This document shows positions 18,931 to 28,103 of a stretch of 64,000 nt of DNA, one piece after another. Source of the stretch: Chitinophagaceae bacterium UBA4857 (GTDB taxonomy: Bacteria; Bacteroidota; Bacteroidia; Chitinophagales; Chitinophagaceae); contig DHEF01000002.1 in the NCBI GenBank assembly GCA_002399735.1, positions 159,982 through 223,981 of the forward strand. The letters run 5' to 3'. The notes beneath the pieces are model-generated. The model did not search any database. It had not been told where the DNA came from and worked only from the letters and a program-made list of their open reading frames with translations. Position 1 is the stretch's first letter; each line of letters begins with the position of its first letter. The position numbers were made by a program, and so were the translations under genes.

Positions 18931-19818
18931 ATGAACCAATTTGTACTTTATCAAAAGAACGCTTTGGAACTACGCCTGTTTCCGCATATTACAGAAGTTG
19001 GCGCAGTTAAAAATTCGGCTATACGGTTGGATGGTTTTCCCTGTACTACAGCCGACACCCTTAAAATATACTACATACAAGATGGAAAGTTTGAATGGAT
19101 AATCAATAAACGAAATTATACATTGTACCCGGGTGATGTAGCGATTATTATGCCGGGTATCGAGTTTGGTAACGAAAATAATGTACTGGAAATAGGTTCT
19201 TTTTACTGGGTACATCTTCAAATGGTAAAAGCCGAAAAATGGCACGAAGCCTGCCCCTGGAGCAGTTTATCCGAAACTGAAATTGAAAGCATTCGTAAAA
19301 CATTACAAATGAATCAATCGCCTGTGTTTAAAAAATTCCAGGAAATTGGTGTTATTCTTAAAAGTATTCAGTCAGAGTTAACTTCACAGGAAATAGCTTA
19401 TCATACAAGAGTAAACCATTTACTGGACGAAATTTTTATACAATCGGCCCGCCAGTTTAACAGTTTATCTGATACCGGGAGAAATTTTCCCGGTACTTTT
19501 ATGAAATTGGAACAAGCGCTTCGCCAAAACCTGGCTCACCAATGGACGGTAGACGAAATGGCAACCTTTACCGGCTTATGCACAACTCTGTTTAATGAAA
19601 GGGTAAAAAATTACTCCGGTTTTTCCCCGCTGAGTTATTTAATTAATATACGAATAACAGAGGCTATTAAACTATTAAAACAGCCAAATGTAAGCCTCAC
19701 AAATATTGCTTTAGATGTTGGGTTTTACTCTTCGCAACATTTTTCTACCACATTTAAGAAATTAACCGGCTATACGCCCAGTCAGTACAGAAAAAATTAT
19801 TTACAAAAAAATAATTAG
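18931..19818 (+). CDS. AraC-family transcriptional regulator
   Basis: A 295-residue DNA-binding protein. An N-terminal cupin-like sugar-sensing domain (about residues 15-165) precedes the two AraC helix-turn-helix units (about 195-293). The second unit has the pattern NIALDVGFYSSQHFSTTFKK. It is transcribed divergently from susC/susD and 8 nt ahead of an FGGY kinase. It therefore probably responds to a pentose or sugar acid and controls one or both flanks; the ligand is not known. No hybrid two-component sensor or ECF sigma factor, the usual regulators of such loci, is present in the window. Confidence 0.92.
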   Translation: MNQFVLYQKNALELRLFPHITEVGAVKNSAIRLDGFPCTTADTLKIYYIQDGKFEWIINKRNYTLYPGDVAIIMPGIEFGNENNVLEIGSFYWVHLQMVKAEKWHEACPWSSLSETEIESIRKTLQMNQSPVFKKFQEIGVILKSIQSELTSQEIAYHTRVNHLLDEIFIQSARQFNSLSDTGRNFPGTFMKLEQALRQNLAHQWTVDEMATFTGLCTTLFNERVKNYSGFSPLSYLINIRITEAIKLLKQPNVSLTNIALDVGFYSSQHFSTTFKKLTGYTPSQYRKNYLQKNN

Positions 19819-19826
19819 CACTATAT

Positions 19827-21344
19827 ATGGAATGTATTATTACAATAGAACTGGGAACAAATGCCGTAAGGGTGTATGCGTTTGACCTGAAAGGGAATAC
19901 TATTGGTTCTTTAAAAGGATATTGTCCTACTTTTCATAGCGAACCTAATTATAGTGAGCAAGACCCCGATCAGATATTTATAACAATGTTATATGTACTG
20001 AAAAATTTGTTGAACGATTTTGTACATCCACAAAAATATAAAGTATCTACTATTTGTTTTAGTTCGTCTATGCATAGTTTGTTGGCGGTAGATAAACGCG
20101 GTAATCCAATGGGTAAGGCCATTACCTGGGCCGATAGCCGGGCAGATAAGGAAGCGGCGGCATTAAACGGGTCAGCGCTTGGGAAAAAAATATACCATGC
20201 TACAGGCACACCGCTGCACCCTATGTCGCCGCTAACAAAAATTGCATGGATGAAGAATAATGAAAACGAAAAGTTTAAACAGGTAAGTAAATTTTTATCG
20301 CTTAAAAGCTATATACTTCAACAACTAACCGGTGAGTATATGATTGATTATAGCATAGCATCGGCAACAGGCTTATTAAATATTCATAAAATTAAATGGA
20401 ATACCGACTCGCTAAAGTTTGCAGGAATTACAGCGGGGATGTTACCGGAATTAGTACCTGTTTTTTCCAATGCAGGAAAACTAAACAAAGCTTATCAAAC
20501 TTCGCTGGGCCTATCTGCCCATACACAAATAGTAGTAGGCTCCAGTGATGGCTGTATGGCCACATTGGGTGATGGTATAAACGGTGAAGGTACAGCCACC
20601 ATAACTGTAGAGGATAGCGGTGCAGTAAGGGTAATGAGTGATAAAGTGTTACATGATGAAAAGCAACGTTTTTTTAATTATCTGCTTACAGAAAAGCGTT
20701 ACATATCGGGCGGCCCTACCAATAATGGTGGTGTTGTATTTGAATGGTTTACCAGGCAGTTTGGCGATTTTAAAAACCTTTTTGATATAGAGTACAGTAT
20801 GCAGGAACTGATTAACGAAGCAGCAAATGTGCCACCGGGCTCGGACGGGTTAATATTTTTACCTTATTTATTGGGCGAAAGAGCACCTATATGGAATGCG
20901 AATGCAAGAGGTGTATTTTTTGGGTTGAATATTAAACACGATAAAGCACATTTTGTCAGGGCAGCTATTGAAGGTATTTTATATGAAATATACAGTATAG
21001 GAAAAACCCTGGCACAACACCGGAAGATTGACAGTCTTTCTATTAACGGCAGTTTTGGTACACTGCCTTTCTTTGCGCAAATGGTGGCCGATATTTATAA
21101 TAAACCGGTTAGATTGAGACAAAACTATCATAGCGTAAGTTATGGATCTTACCTGCTTAGTGCTACAAAAATGGGTATTTATAAATCGTTGGATGAGGCA
21201 GCGAAATCTGTTGAACTGACCGATTTGGTAACACCCGATAAAAAAAATAACAAAAGTTACAATGCCTATTTTAAAATTTTTGAACGCCTGAGTACTAAGT
21301 TGGCTAATGAGTTTGCCGATATTGCGGCATTGCAAAGACAGTAG
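19827..21344 (+). CDS. FGGY-family carbohydrate kinase (gluconokinase-like)
   Basis: A 505-residue ATP-dependent sugar kinase with both FGGY actin-like halves. The N-terminal region FHSEPNYSEQDPDQIF resembles gluconokinases more than xylulokinases. The C-terminal half has the phosphate-binding SINGSFGTLP segment. It follows the AraC regulator by 8 nt, so the two are co-expressed. In a xylan locus it could phosphorylate xylulose, ribulose or a sugar acid. With the GntP permease at 7.7 kb, gluconate use is also possible. Family is certain, substrate uncertain. Confidence 0.85.
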   Translation: MECIITIELGTNAVRVYAFDLKGNTIGSLKGYCPTFHSEPNYSEQDPDQIFITMLYVLKNLLNDFVHPQKYKVSTICFSSSMHSLLAVDKRGNPMGKAITWADSRADKEAAALNGSALGKKIYHATGTPLHPMSPLTKIAWMKNNENEKFKQVSKFLSLKSYILQQLTGEYMIDYSIASATGLLNIHKIKWNTDSLKFAGITAGMLPELVPVFSNAGKLNKAYQTSLGLSAHTQIVVGSSDGCMATLGDGINGEGTATITVEDSGAVRVMSDKVLHDEKQRFFNYLLTEKRYISGGPTNNGGVVFEWFTRQFGDFKNLFDIEYSMQELINEAANVPPGSDGLIFLPYLLGERAPIWNANARGVFFGLNIKHDKAHFVRAAIEGILYEIYSIGKTLAQHRKIDSLSINGSFGTLPFFAQMVADIYNKPVRLRQNYHSVSYGSYLLSATKMGIYKSLDEAAKSVELTDLVTPDKKNNKSYNAYFKIFERLSTKLANEFADIAALQRQ

Positions 21345-21460
21345 TACGTTGTAATAATATGGTGTAACTTAATGATAAAAAAAAATACAAGTTTACAATG
21401 ATTAAATTTGATTTTCTTGGAAAAAAAGTAGCGTATTGCCAAATGCCTAATAGAATTACC

Positions 21461-21640
21461 AGACACCCCGATTAAAATACGGAATACTGCAAAGTGGCCA
21501 ATAGAGTTGATGCAGCACAAGTCCCGCATAGCAGGATTCCGCTAAAACGGAAAGATGCGACGCAACCAAACTCCCCTTTATGTTCACGAGTGAAACGAAG
21601 GGAAGGAGCGTAGCTCGGGGAGCATAGTAGTAATACAGCT
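21461..21640 (-). repeat. Intergenic repeat, copy F, with nested hairpins
   Basis: Occupies much of the 344-nt gap between the kinase and the oxidoreductase (convergent 3' ends). In order: CACCCCGATTAAAATACGG, TGGCCAATAGAGTTGATGCA, GCACAAGTCCCGCATAGC, TTCCGCTAAAACGGAA (5-bp stem), GATGCGACGCAAC, and a diverged part ending GTAGTAATACAGCTGGT. The CCGATTAAAATACGG block recurs in copy I, and the TTCCGCTAAAACGGAA block in copy K. No gene was seen. Confidence 0.7.
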
Positions 21641-21688
21641 GGTTAACAAAAAATAAAACCAACTGCATTACATACGTCGTAAATAATA

Positions 21689-22819
21689 TTAACCTGCCGG
21701 TATCATTACTTTTTTCCCTGTTCGCATCGCTTCGTAAATAGCTTGTAGGTATTTTACATCTCTTCTTCCCATTTCGCCTGGCACAATACTTGGCTGGTTA
21801 TTTTTTATAGATAAAGCAATGCCATCCATTTGCGCAGCTTGTTGGTTTATTTGCGGAAAGTTCATGACGCCATTTGGAGTAGTGCCTTTTATGCCGCCAT
21901 AATTGTACGCCGGTTTTAATTCAAAACTGCCTGTTGCTGCTTCGGCTTTCAGGTAATTATAGTTGTCGTTGTAGCTGCTAATGCCTTCGCCGATGATACC
22001 ATTGGGAAACTCAAACTGCCAGCTTAAAGATTGCTCTACAGTTTTAAAACGCTCCAGGTCTGTTTTAGCCCCTTCCTGTGCGGTAACGGCAATGGGCTCC
22101 AGTCCGGTGGTGTAACACATACCCTGTATGCAATAAACACCCAAATCCATTAAGGGGCCGCCACCGGCCATTTTTTTATCTAAACGCCATTGATCAGGGC
22201 CAGCTATAAAACCAAAGCCTCCGCTTACCTTTTTTATGTTGCCGTGTATTTGTAGTTTGCCTAATCTTTTCATTTCTAAGTTGTGCGGCTCAAAGTGCAA
22301 CCTGTAACCCACCGATAAAAATTTGTTTGCTTTTTTAGAGGCAGCAATCATTTTATCGCAATCTTCTACCGTAATGGCCATGGGCTTTTCGCAAATTACA
22401 TGCTTGCCGGCTTCAAAGCCGCGAATGGTATATTCGGCGTGCATAGAGTTGGGCAGCACTACATAAATAATATCTATATCGGGATTATTTTTTATAGCAT
22501 CGTAATTATCGTAGCTGTAAATATTTTTATCGGGTATATTGTATTTTTCTTTCCACACAGTTGCTTTAGACGGTGTGCCGGTAACAATACCCGCTAAATA
22601 ACAATGCTCTGTTTGCTGTAAAGCCGGTGCTAATTGCCCGGTGGCATAACCGCCCAATCCAACTAATGCAATACCCAGCTTTTTATTTTTTGTATTCATG
22701 TTGTTAGTATTGTTTGGATTGGCGCAATTGCCCGTAGTCGAAATAAAAGGAATGCTTAAACCTGCCAGGCCAAGGTTGTATAAAAAACGCCTTCTTGATG
22801 GGTTGTTTTGTTTTTGCAT
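21689..22819 (-). CDS. Gfo/Idh/MocA-family oxidoreductase, Tat-exported
   Basis: A 376-residue NAD(P)-dependent sugar oxidoreductase, probably periplasmic. The N-terminus has the twin-arginine motif SRRRFL followed by a hydrophobic stretch, so it is folded with its cofactor before export. The Rossmann motif is GLGGYA (54-59). The family lysine is K145 (CEKP), and the second catalytic residue is probably Y229 in LGVYCIQ. This layout resembles glucose-fructose oxidoreductase, which makes aldonolactone in the periplasm. Oxidation of xylose or another free sugar is a reasonable inference. It follows the ThuA gene by 36 nt. Confidence 0.86.
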   Translation of the reverse strand: MQKQNNPSRRRFLYNLGLAGLSIPFISTTGNCANPNNTNNMNTKNKKLGIALVGLGGYATGQLAPALQQTEHCYLAGIVTGTPSKATVWKEKYNIPDKNIYSYDNYDAIKNNPDIDIIYVVLPNSMHAEYTIRGFEAGKHVICEKPMAITVEDCDKMIAASKKANKFLSVGYRLHFEPHNLEMKRLGKLQIHGNIKKVSGGFGFIAGPDQWRLDKKMAGGGPLMDLGVYCIQGMCYTTGLEPIAVTAQEGAKTDLERFKTVEQSLSWQFEFPNGIIGEGISSYNDNYNYLKAEAATGSFELKPAYNYGGIKGTTPNGVMNFPQINQQAAQMDGIALSIKNNQPSIVPGEMGRRDVKYLQAIYEAMRTGKKVMIPAG

Positions 22820-22855
22820 AATAAATATTTTGGAAATGGTTAAATAAGAATTTAG

Positions 22856-23776
22856 TTATTCTTTCTTTTTAGGAAAGTCTGTTTTATCTCTCATACTTAC
22901 TTGTTCGGCTCCCGGAAAATTAGAGGGTAGGGGATAGGTTACTTTTCCGGTTGCCAGCCATTCTGTTACTCTTATTAGCGTGGTTTGAAAACCAATGCAG
23001 CGGTACGCTTCGGGATATACATCGCCTTTCCATAAATGCCCCATGCTTGAATTATACACACGGCCTTTGCCATAGTTTACCACCCATTCTACCGGCCAAT
23101 AACGGTGCGTAGCGGTACTATCGTAAGTGTAAGAAAGCACTGTAACATTTTCGGCAGCTCCCCTTGGATAATTATATACTTCCATGTTGGCGGTTTTCCA
23201 TTGTGTAGGATAATCGTTGTTAATTGCATGGTTGGTATATTTTTTTATCACAGCATCAAAACGGTTGCCGTGGCCGGTGGCAGCACCTTCGCCGGGTGGT
23301 ATGCGAATAATGTTTTTGTTGCTATCTATCTCCAATGCATAGCCCGTTGTTTTAGGCCGCCAACCCAGGCCAATCATTTTATCGTACTCGGCCCAATGCG
23401 TAAACGCATTATTGGCCGAATGTAAAATGTATAAACCACCGCCTTTTTTTACAAAATTTTCTAACTGCTGCTCGGCATGGCGTGGCCATTTTAAATGCCA
23501 CTGAAAAATATTGTTGGAGTTTTGTATAATGGCGGAATATTTTTCAAACGAAGGTTTCCATTGTTGTCTTTCTATGCTATCGGCAGGTATGGTAGTTACA
23601 TCTACCGTAAACAAACCACTTTCTTCCAATATAGCTTTGGTAAGCACGGTGGTTTGCTGCCAATCGTGGTTACTAAACCCATCAATAATTAAAATAGAAA
23701 CCGGTTTCTTTTTTTGTGCAAAGGCCGCTATTAAAAACAAGCTGCACACAAGCGACAAAATAATTTTTTTATACAT
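22856..23776 (-). CDS. ThuA-like domain protein, secreted
   Basis: A 306-residue protein with a signal peptide (to about residue 20) and one ThuA-like (trehalose utilisation, class I amidotransferase-like) fold. The motifs ILIIDGFSNHDW at the start and LYILHSANNAF in the middle mark the family. Its biochemical role is unknown. ThuA-like proteins often sit next to Gfo/Idh/MocA oxidoreductases in Bacteroidota, as here. It lies 19 nt behind a GH43 gene, and the three form an operon. I do not assign a reaction. Confidence 0.85.
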   Translation of the reverse strand: MYKKIILSLVCSLFLIAAFAQKKKPVSILIIDGFSNHDWQQTTVLTKAILEESGLFTVDVTTIPADSIERQQWKPSFEKYSAIIQNSNNIFQWHLKWPRHAEQQLENFVKKGGGLYILHSANNAFTHWAEYDKMIGLGWRPKTTGYALEIDSNKNIIRIPPGEGAATGHGNRFDAVIKKYTNHAINNDYPTQWKTANMEVYNYPRGAAENVTVLSYTYDSTATHRYWPVEWVVNYGKGRVYNSSMGHLWKGDVYPEAYRCIGFQTTLIRVTEWLATGKVTYPLPSNFPGAEQVSMRDKTDFPKKKE

Positions 23777-23795
23777 ACATTTTTTTTAATCGTTA

Positions 23796-25151
23796 TTATT
23801 CAAAACGTAACCAATCTATTTCTACATCATTTCCTTTCATTAATTGTACAAATAAATGTTGTACACCGGGTTTAAATTGTTGAATTTTATTTTTATAAAC
23901 AGTCCATTCATTTTTATTGCCAATACTTATTGTAGCAATAACAGGGCCATTAGCATTATTAAGCCTTACCGTTATTGTGCCGCTTTTAGTTGATTGCGCT
24001 TTTACCTGAATTGTTGTAAAAGCTTTCTTACCAAAATCAACACTATTGTATTGCACCCAACCACCGGTTTTTTCAAACACGGTTTTCCAACCTGCAAAGC
24101 GATTGAGAGTATCTATAAAATGTATCGAAACATTTTCGTTGCTTTTGTGGCTGTACCGGTCTATCTGAATTTCGTTGGCCGCATTGGTAAGTCCTACGCC
24201 ACGAAGTGTAGGTATTACTTTTTGTATGGTTCCGTCTTCGTTAAAAAACAAACTGTCTATTCGTATAGAACGGTTTTTATCAAATTGCGGCGATAAATCG
24301 TTAGAATGATAAAACAAATACCATTGATTTTTAAACTCAATAATGGATTGATGATTAGTCCAGCAACCGGTAGGCGATTCGTCCATAATAACACCGGTAA
24401 ATGTAAAAGGCCCAAGCGGATTATCGCTAATGGCATATTCCAACCGTTCGGTCTTGTTTTCTACATGCGGATAGGTCATGTAATAGAGGCCGTTTTTCTT
24501 AAACAAATAAGGCCCTTCTTTTAATCCTACTTTCGGAAAATTGCTTAATGTTTTTACTTCCGAATCTAACTCCACCATATTTTCTTTTAGTTTAGCACCA
24601 AAAATTTCTCCTGCCGACCAATACAAATAGGCTTGTCCGTCATCATCAATAAACACATTCGGGTCTATACCTCTAATACCTTTTATCGGTGTTGCTTCGG
24701 GTATGTACGGGCCTTCGGGTTTATCGGCAATGGCTACACCAACCGTAAAACCGCTACCGTGTGCAATAGTATCTTTCGGAAACGTAGGAAAATAAAAATA
24801 GTATTTGCCATTTCGTTCAATACAATCCGGTGCCCACATACTGTAACTATCCGGCCTTACCCAAGGCACTTTATTTTGCGTAACAATCACACCGTGGTCT
24901 GTCCAATCGGTTAAGTTTTCCGACGAAAAAACATGATAATCCTCCATGCAAAACCAATTTTCTCGTAAGTTTTTATTTGCCGGTGCTTTTATATCATGCG
25001 ATGGAAACACATACACTTTATTGCCAATCACCCGTGCCGAAGGATCGGCAGTGAATTGGTCTTTTATAAATGGATTTTGCGCCAAGCAAGAAATGCTTAT
25101 ACCAAAAAGTAAAAGCACATTCATTATAATTGGCAAGCTGTTTTTATTCAT
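23796..25151 (-). CDS. GH43 glycosidase with C-terminal CBM6
   Basis: A 451-residue secreted arabinofuranosidase or xylosidase. The signal peptide is about residues 1-24. Catalytic residues are D36 (FTADPSA), D163 (GIDPNVF) and E212 (LKEGPY). Residues about 325-451 form a CBM6-like module (GGWVQYNSVDFG and DVEIDWLRF), which binds xylan chains. The gene heads the GH43-ThuA-oxidoreductase operon. A repeat copy and an AT-rich stretch fill the 244-nt gap upstream. Confidence 0.88.
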   Translation of the reverse strand: MNKNSLPIIMNVLLLFGISISCLAQNPFIKDQFTADPSARVIGNKVYVFPSHDIKAPANKNLRENWFCMEDYHVFSSENLTDWTDHGVIVTQNKVPWVRPDSYSMWAPDCIERNGKYYFYFPTFPKDTIAHGSGFTVGVAIADKPEGPYIPEATPIKGIRGIDPNVFIDDDGQAYLYWSAGEIFGAKLKENMVELDSEVKTLSNFPKVGLKEGPYLFKKNGLYYMTYPHVENKTERLEYAISDNPLGPFTFTGVIMDESPTGCWTNHQSIIEFKNQWYLFYHSNDLSPQFDKNRSIRIDSLFFNEDGTIQKVIPTLRGVGLTNAANEIQIDRYSHKSNENVSIHFIDTLNRFAGWKTVFEKTGGWVQYNSVDFGKKAFTTIQVKAQSTKSGTITVRLNNANGPVIATISIGNKNEWTVYKNKIQQFKPGVQHLFVQLMKGNDVEIDWLRFE

Positions 25152-25172
25152 GGTTTATTTTTTTGTTTGTCG

Positions 25173-25293
25173 GCTGTAGTAATTCTATTCATCTTCTGTT
25201 GCGTCGCACTCTTGTGCTGCATCAATTCTATTGGCCAATATGCAGCATCCCGAATTTATTTCGGGATGCATATCGCTATTCAGCATCGTGTTG
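25173..25293 (+). repeat. Intergenic repeat, copy G, with nested hairpin
   Basis: CTGTAGTAATTCTATTCATC, then TGTTGCGTCGCACTCTTGTG, CTGCATCAATTCTATTGGCC, and a hairpin GCATCCCGAA-TTTA-TTCGGGATGC, closing with TATTCAGCATCGTGTTGAT. The hairpin insert interrupts the canonical unit. Confidence 0.8.
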
Positions 25294-25395
25294 ATGGGTA
25301 AAGGTTAATCGTTATCAGTTATTCGTTAATAGTGAATACAGATAACCTTAACCATTAACAACGAACTATGAACTATCAACAATGAACAATTAACC

Positions 25396-27840
25396 TTACT
25401 CCACAACTACTATTATATCTTCTCCTTTTTTTACTATTACATCATACTCATAAATATTTTTTACAGCCGGTGTGCTGTTTTTTAATTCCGAATGATTTAG
25501 TGGTGTTGTAATAGCTGACACGGCATAAAACGGATTCGGATTTTCTCCTTTTGCTGCTGTTATATTATTTCCTTGCAACGGTACGTACGAACGCAAACGG
25601 CAGTTACCACCCAAGACAGAACGGATAACCGTTTTACTCAGCTTGCCGTTTTCCCAATAAATATCCAACTCAAAACCGCCTCTTGCTTTTAAGCCTTTAA
25701 TGTGGCCGCTGCTCCACGCATCGGGTAGGGCAGGTAATAGGTGAATGGCGCCATCGTGGCTTTGCATCAGCATTTCGGCAATGCCTGCTGTGCAACCAAA
25801 ATTGCCGTCTATCTGAAAAGGCGGATGAGCATCAAACAGGTTGGCATACGTGCCGCCGCGTTGGGCTTTGTTGGGCAATACGGCAGGCGTTAATTGGTCT
25901 TGTATTAATTTCAACGCATGGTTACCATCTAACAACCTTGCCCAAAAATTTACTTTCCATCCCATAGACCAACCGGTAGAGGCATCGCCTCTTGCTAATA
26001 AAGAAGTTTTGGCGGCTGCAAATAACTCAGGGTTTTTGTAAGGCGATATTTGTGCCGAAGGATACAAGCCATACAAATGTGAAACGTGGCGGTGTTCATC
26101 TTTGGGATCGTCTAAGTCGTGCATCCATTCTTGTAACTGTCCCCATTTGCCAATTTGCATAGGTGGCAGGCGGTTGAGTGCCGCTTGCACTTTGCTTATA
26201 AAACGTTTATCCTTCTTTAAAATTTTTGCTGTTTTAATAGTGATGTTAAACAGGTCGAATACCAATTGATTATCCATAGTAGCACCGGCTGTTACAGAAG
26301 AAGCAATGCCTTTGGGTGCGTTCTCCGGAGATACAGAAGGTGAAACGACCAACCATTTATGTTCGGGTTCTTCTACCAAAAAGTCTAAGTAAAACTCCGC
26401 TGCACTTTTTAAAACAGGGTAAACTGATTTTAAATATTTTTTATCGCCGTTGTAAGCATATTTTTCCCACAGGTGTTGGCTTAGCCAGGCACTGCCCGTT
26501 GGCCACATACCCCAAAATGCACCGTCTACCACGCCGGTAATACGCCATATATCGGTGTTGTGGTGCAATACCCAACCTTTGGCACCGTACATATCTGCGG
26601 CTGTTTTTTTACCGGTTTGCGATAATTCTTTTACCATTTGTATCAATGGTTCATTCAGTTCGGTAAGGTTGGTTATTTCCGAAGGCCAATAGTTCATTTC
26701 GGTGTTGATGTTTACGGTGTACTTACTATCCCACGGCGGCGAAAGATGATGGTTCCAAATGCCTTGCAGGTTGGCAGGCTGTCCGCCGGGCTGCGATGAA
26801 GAGATTAATAAGTAACGGCCAAACTGAAAATACAAAGCCACTAACTGCGGATCGTTGCCGGTGGCAAAACGGTCTATTCTTTCATTGGTAGGTAATGCGG
26901 CAGATTCGGTTTTGCCTAAATCAATACTAACTCTATCGAAATAAGAACGATAAGCGGCAATATGATTAGCCAATGCGGTTTTATAATTTGTTTGCAATGC
27001 TTTTTGCAAATAGTTGTTGTTTCTTTCGGTAGGGTTAGCACTTACATCGTTATAGTTTTTAAAACCCGATGCTATGGAAATATAAAGGGTGGCGGTATCG
27101 GCATTGCTGATGTTTAATGCCGTATCGTTGGCAGTAACGCTGCCGCCTGCTGTTATTACTTTTAGTCTTGTTTCAAAAGGAAGGCCACCGCTTATTTTAT
27201 CCCAACCGCTTGTAGTACCCGACATCACTAATTCATCATTGCCTTTGGTGCTAACAGCTACTTGATAAGGGCGACTAAGTTGTGCCGCAAAATTTATAGC
27301 ATTCGGTTGGCTTGCGGTAATGCGTACAATAATGGCTTGGTCGGTAAAGGAAGAAAAAACAGTTTGTGTATAGTTTACGCCATTAGCCGTATAGCGGGTA
27401 GTGGCTACTGCATTTTGAATATCTAAATCTCTGTAGTAGTTGGTGTAGTTATCGTGGCCTTTAAACAACAAGTGTAAATTGCCTGCTGTTTGGTAAGGCA
27501 TACCGTGAGAATTTTTTGGCGCAAAATGTTTGTTCACCAAGTTTTCGGCTTCTTTGTATTTTTTTTCAAAGATTAATTGGCGTACTTGGTTTAGGTATTG
27601 TTTTGCTTCGGGGTTATCGTTGCGGTGCGGACTGCCTGCCCAAATGGTTTCTTCGTTTAGCTGAATGTTTTCTTTAACCGGGTTGCCATATACCATAGCG
27701 CCTAAGCGGCCGTTGCCTACGGGCAGGGCTTCTTCCCACTCTTGTGCAGGTTGGTTGTACCATAGTGTAAGGTTGTTTTGCTGTGCAGGTAAAATATAAT
27801 GCAGCAATACGCAGGCGATGAGTAGTATGTTTTTTTTCAT
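25396..27840 (-). CDS. GH95 alpha-L-galactosidase / alpha-L-fucosidase
   Basis: An 814-residue secreted enzyme of family GH95. The N-terminal beta-sandwich begins LTLWYNQPAQEWEEALPVGN after a signal peptide (to about 20). An (alpha/alpha)6 barrel follows. The residues equivalent to the known catalytic set are visible as N377 and N379 (VNINTEM), E506 (SVSPENA) and D678 (FQIDGNF). In xylan loci, GH95 enzymes are known to remove terminal L-galactose from complex cereal glucurono-arabinoxylan, so that activity is more likely here than fucosidase. The gene stands alone between two repeat-bearing gaps. Confidence 0.92.
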   Translation of the reverse strand: MKKNILLIACVLLHYILPAQQNNLTLWYNQPAQEWEEALPVGNGRLGAMVYGNPVKENIQLNEETIWAGSPHRNDNPEAKQYLNQVRQLIFEKKYKEAENLVNKHFAPKNSHGMPYQTAGNLHLLFKGHDNYTNYYRDLDIQNAVATTRYTANGVNYTQTVFSSFTDQAIIVRITASQPNAINFAAQLSRPYQVAVSTKGNDELVMSGTTSGWDKISGGLPFETRLKVITAGGSVTANDTALNISNADTATLYISIASGFKNYNDVSANPTERNNNYLQKALQTNYKTALANHIAAYRSYFDRVSIDLGKTESAALPTNERIDRFATGNDPQLVALYFQFGRYLLISSSQPGGQPANLQGIWNHHLSPPWDSKYTVNINTEMNYWPSEITNLTELNEPLIQMVKELSQTGKKTAADMYGAKGWVLHHNTDIWRITGVVDGAFWGMWPTGSAWLSQHLWEKYAYNGDKKYLKSVYPVLKSAAEFYLDFLVEEPEHKWLVVSPSVSPENAPKGIASSVTAGATMDNQLVFDLFNITIKTAKILKKDKRFISKVQAALNRLPPMQIGKWGQLQEWMHDLDDPKDEHRHVSHLYGLYPSAQISPYKNPELFAAAKTSLLARGDASTGWSMGWKVNFWARLLDGNHALKLIQDQLTPAVLPNKAQRGGTYANLFDAHPPFQIDGNFGCTAGIAEMLMQSHDGAIHLLPALPDAWSSGHIKGLKARGGFELDIYWENGKLSKTVIRSVLGGNCRLRSYVPLQGNNITAAKGENPNPFYAVSAITTPLNHSELKNSTPAVKNIYEYDVIVKKGEDIIVVVE

Positions 27841-27925
27841 TTTAAACCATTAAGGAATTAAGTTTATTAAGGCTTTTTTGAATCATACAAGGTTTTCATT
27901 TTTTCAACTTATTCTTTCTTCGTTA

Positions 27926-27956
27926 AACCTATAAGGTTTTTAAAACCTTATAGGTT
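27926..27956. repeat. Perfect 31-nt inverted repeat
   Basis: AACCTATAAGGTTTT, one central T, then AAAACCTTATAGGTT. A perfect 15-bp stem in the 263-nt gap upstream of the GH95 gene, next to repeat copy H. It may be a terminator for the esterase operon upstream or a separate mobile repeat. Confidence 0.75.
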
Positions 27957-27989
27957 GACCTGATGCAGTTAAACAAAAGCAACTATAAA

Positions 27990-28062
27990 GTAACACGATG
28001 TTGATTAGCGAACAGAACCCCGAAGAGTGCGACGCAACGGAAGCTCAATAGAATTACTACAG
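27990..28062 (-). repeat. Intergenic repeat, copy H (reference copy)
   Basis: The cleanest full unit: TAACACGATGTTGATTAGCG, AACAGAACC, GAAGAGTGCGACGCAACGGA, AGCTCAATAGAATTACTAC, AG. About 72 nt. Its inverse aligns end to end with copy B. Confidence 0.85.
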
Positions 28063-28103
28063 TTGATTTCATAAAAAATAAAATTACTGTTGTAATACAA
28101 TGG

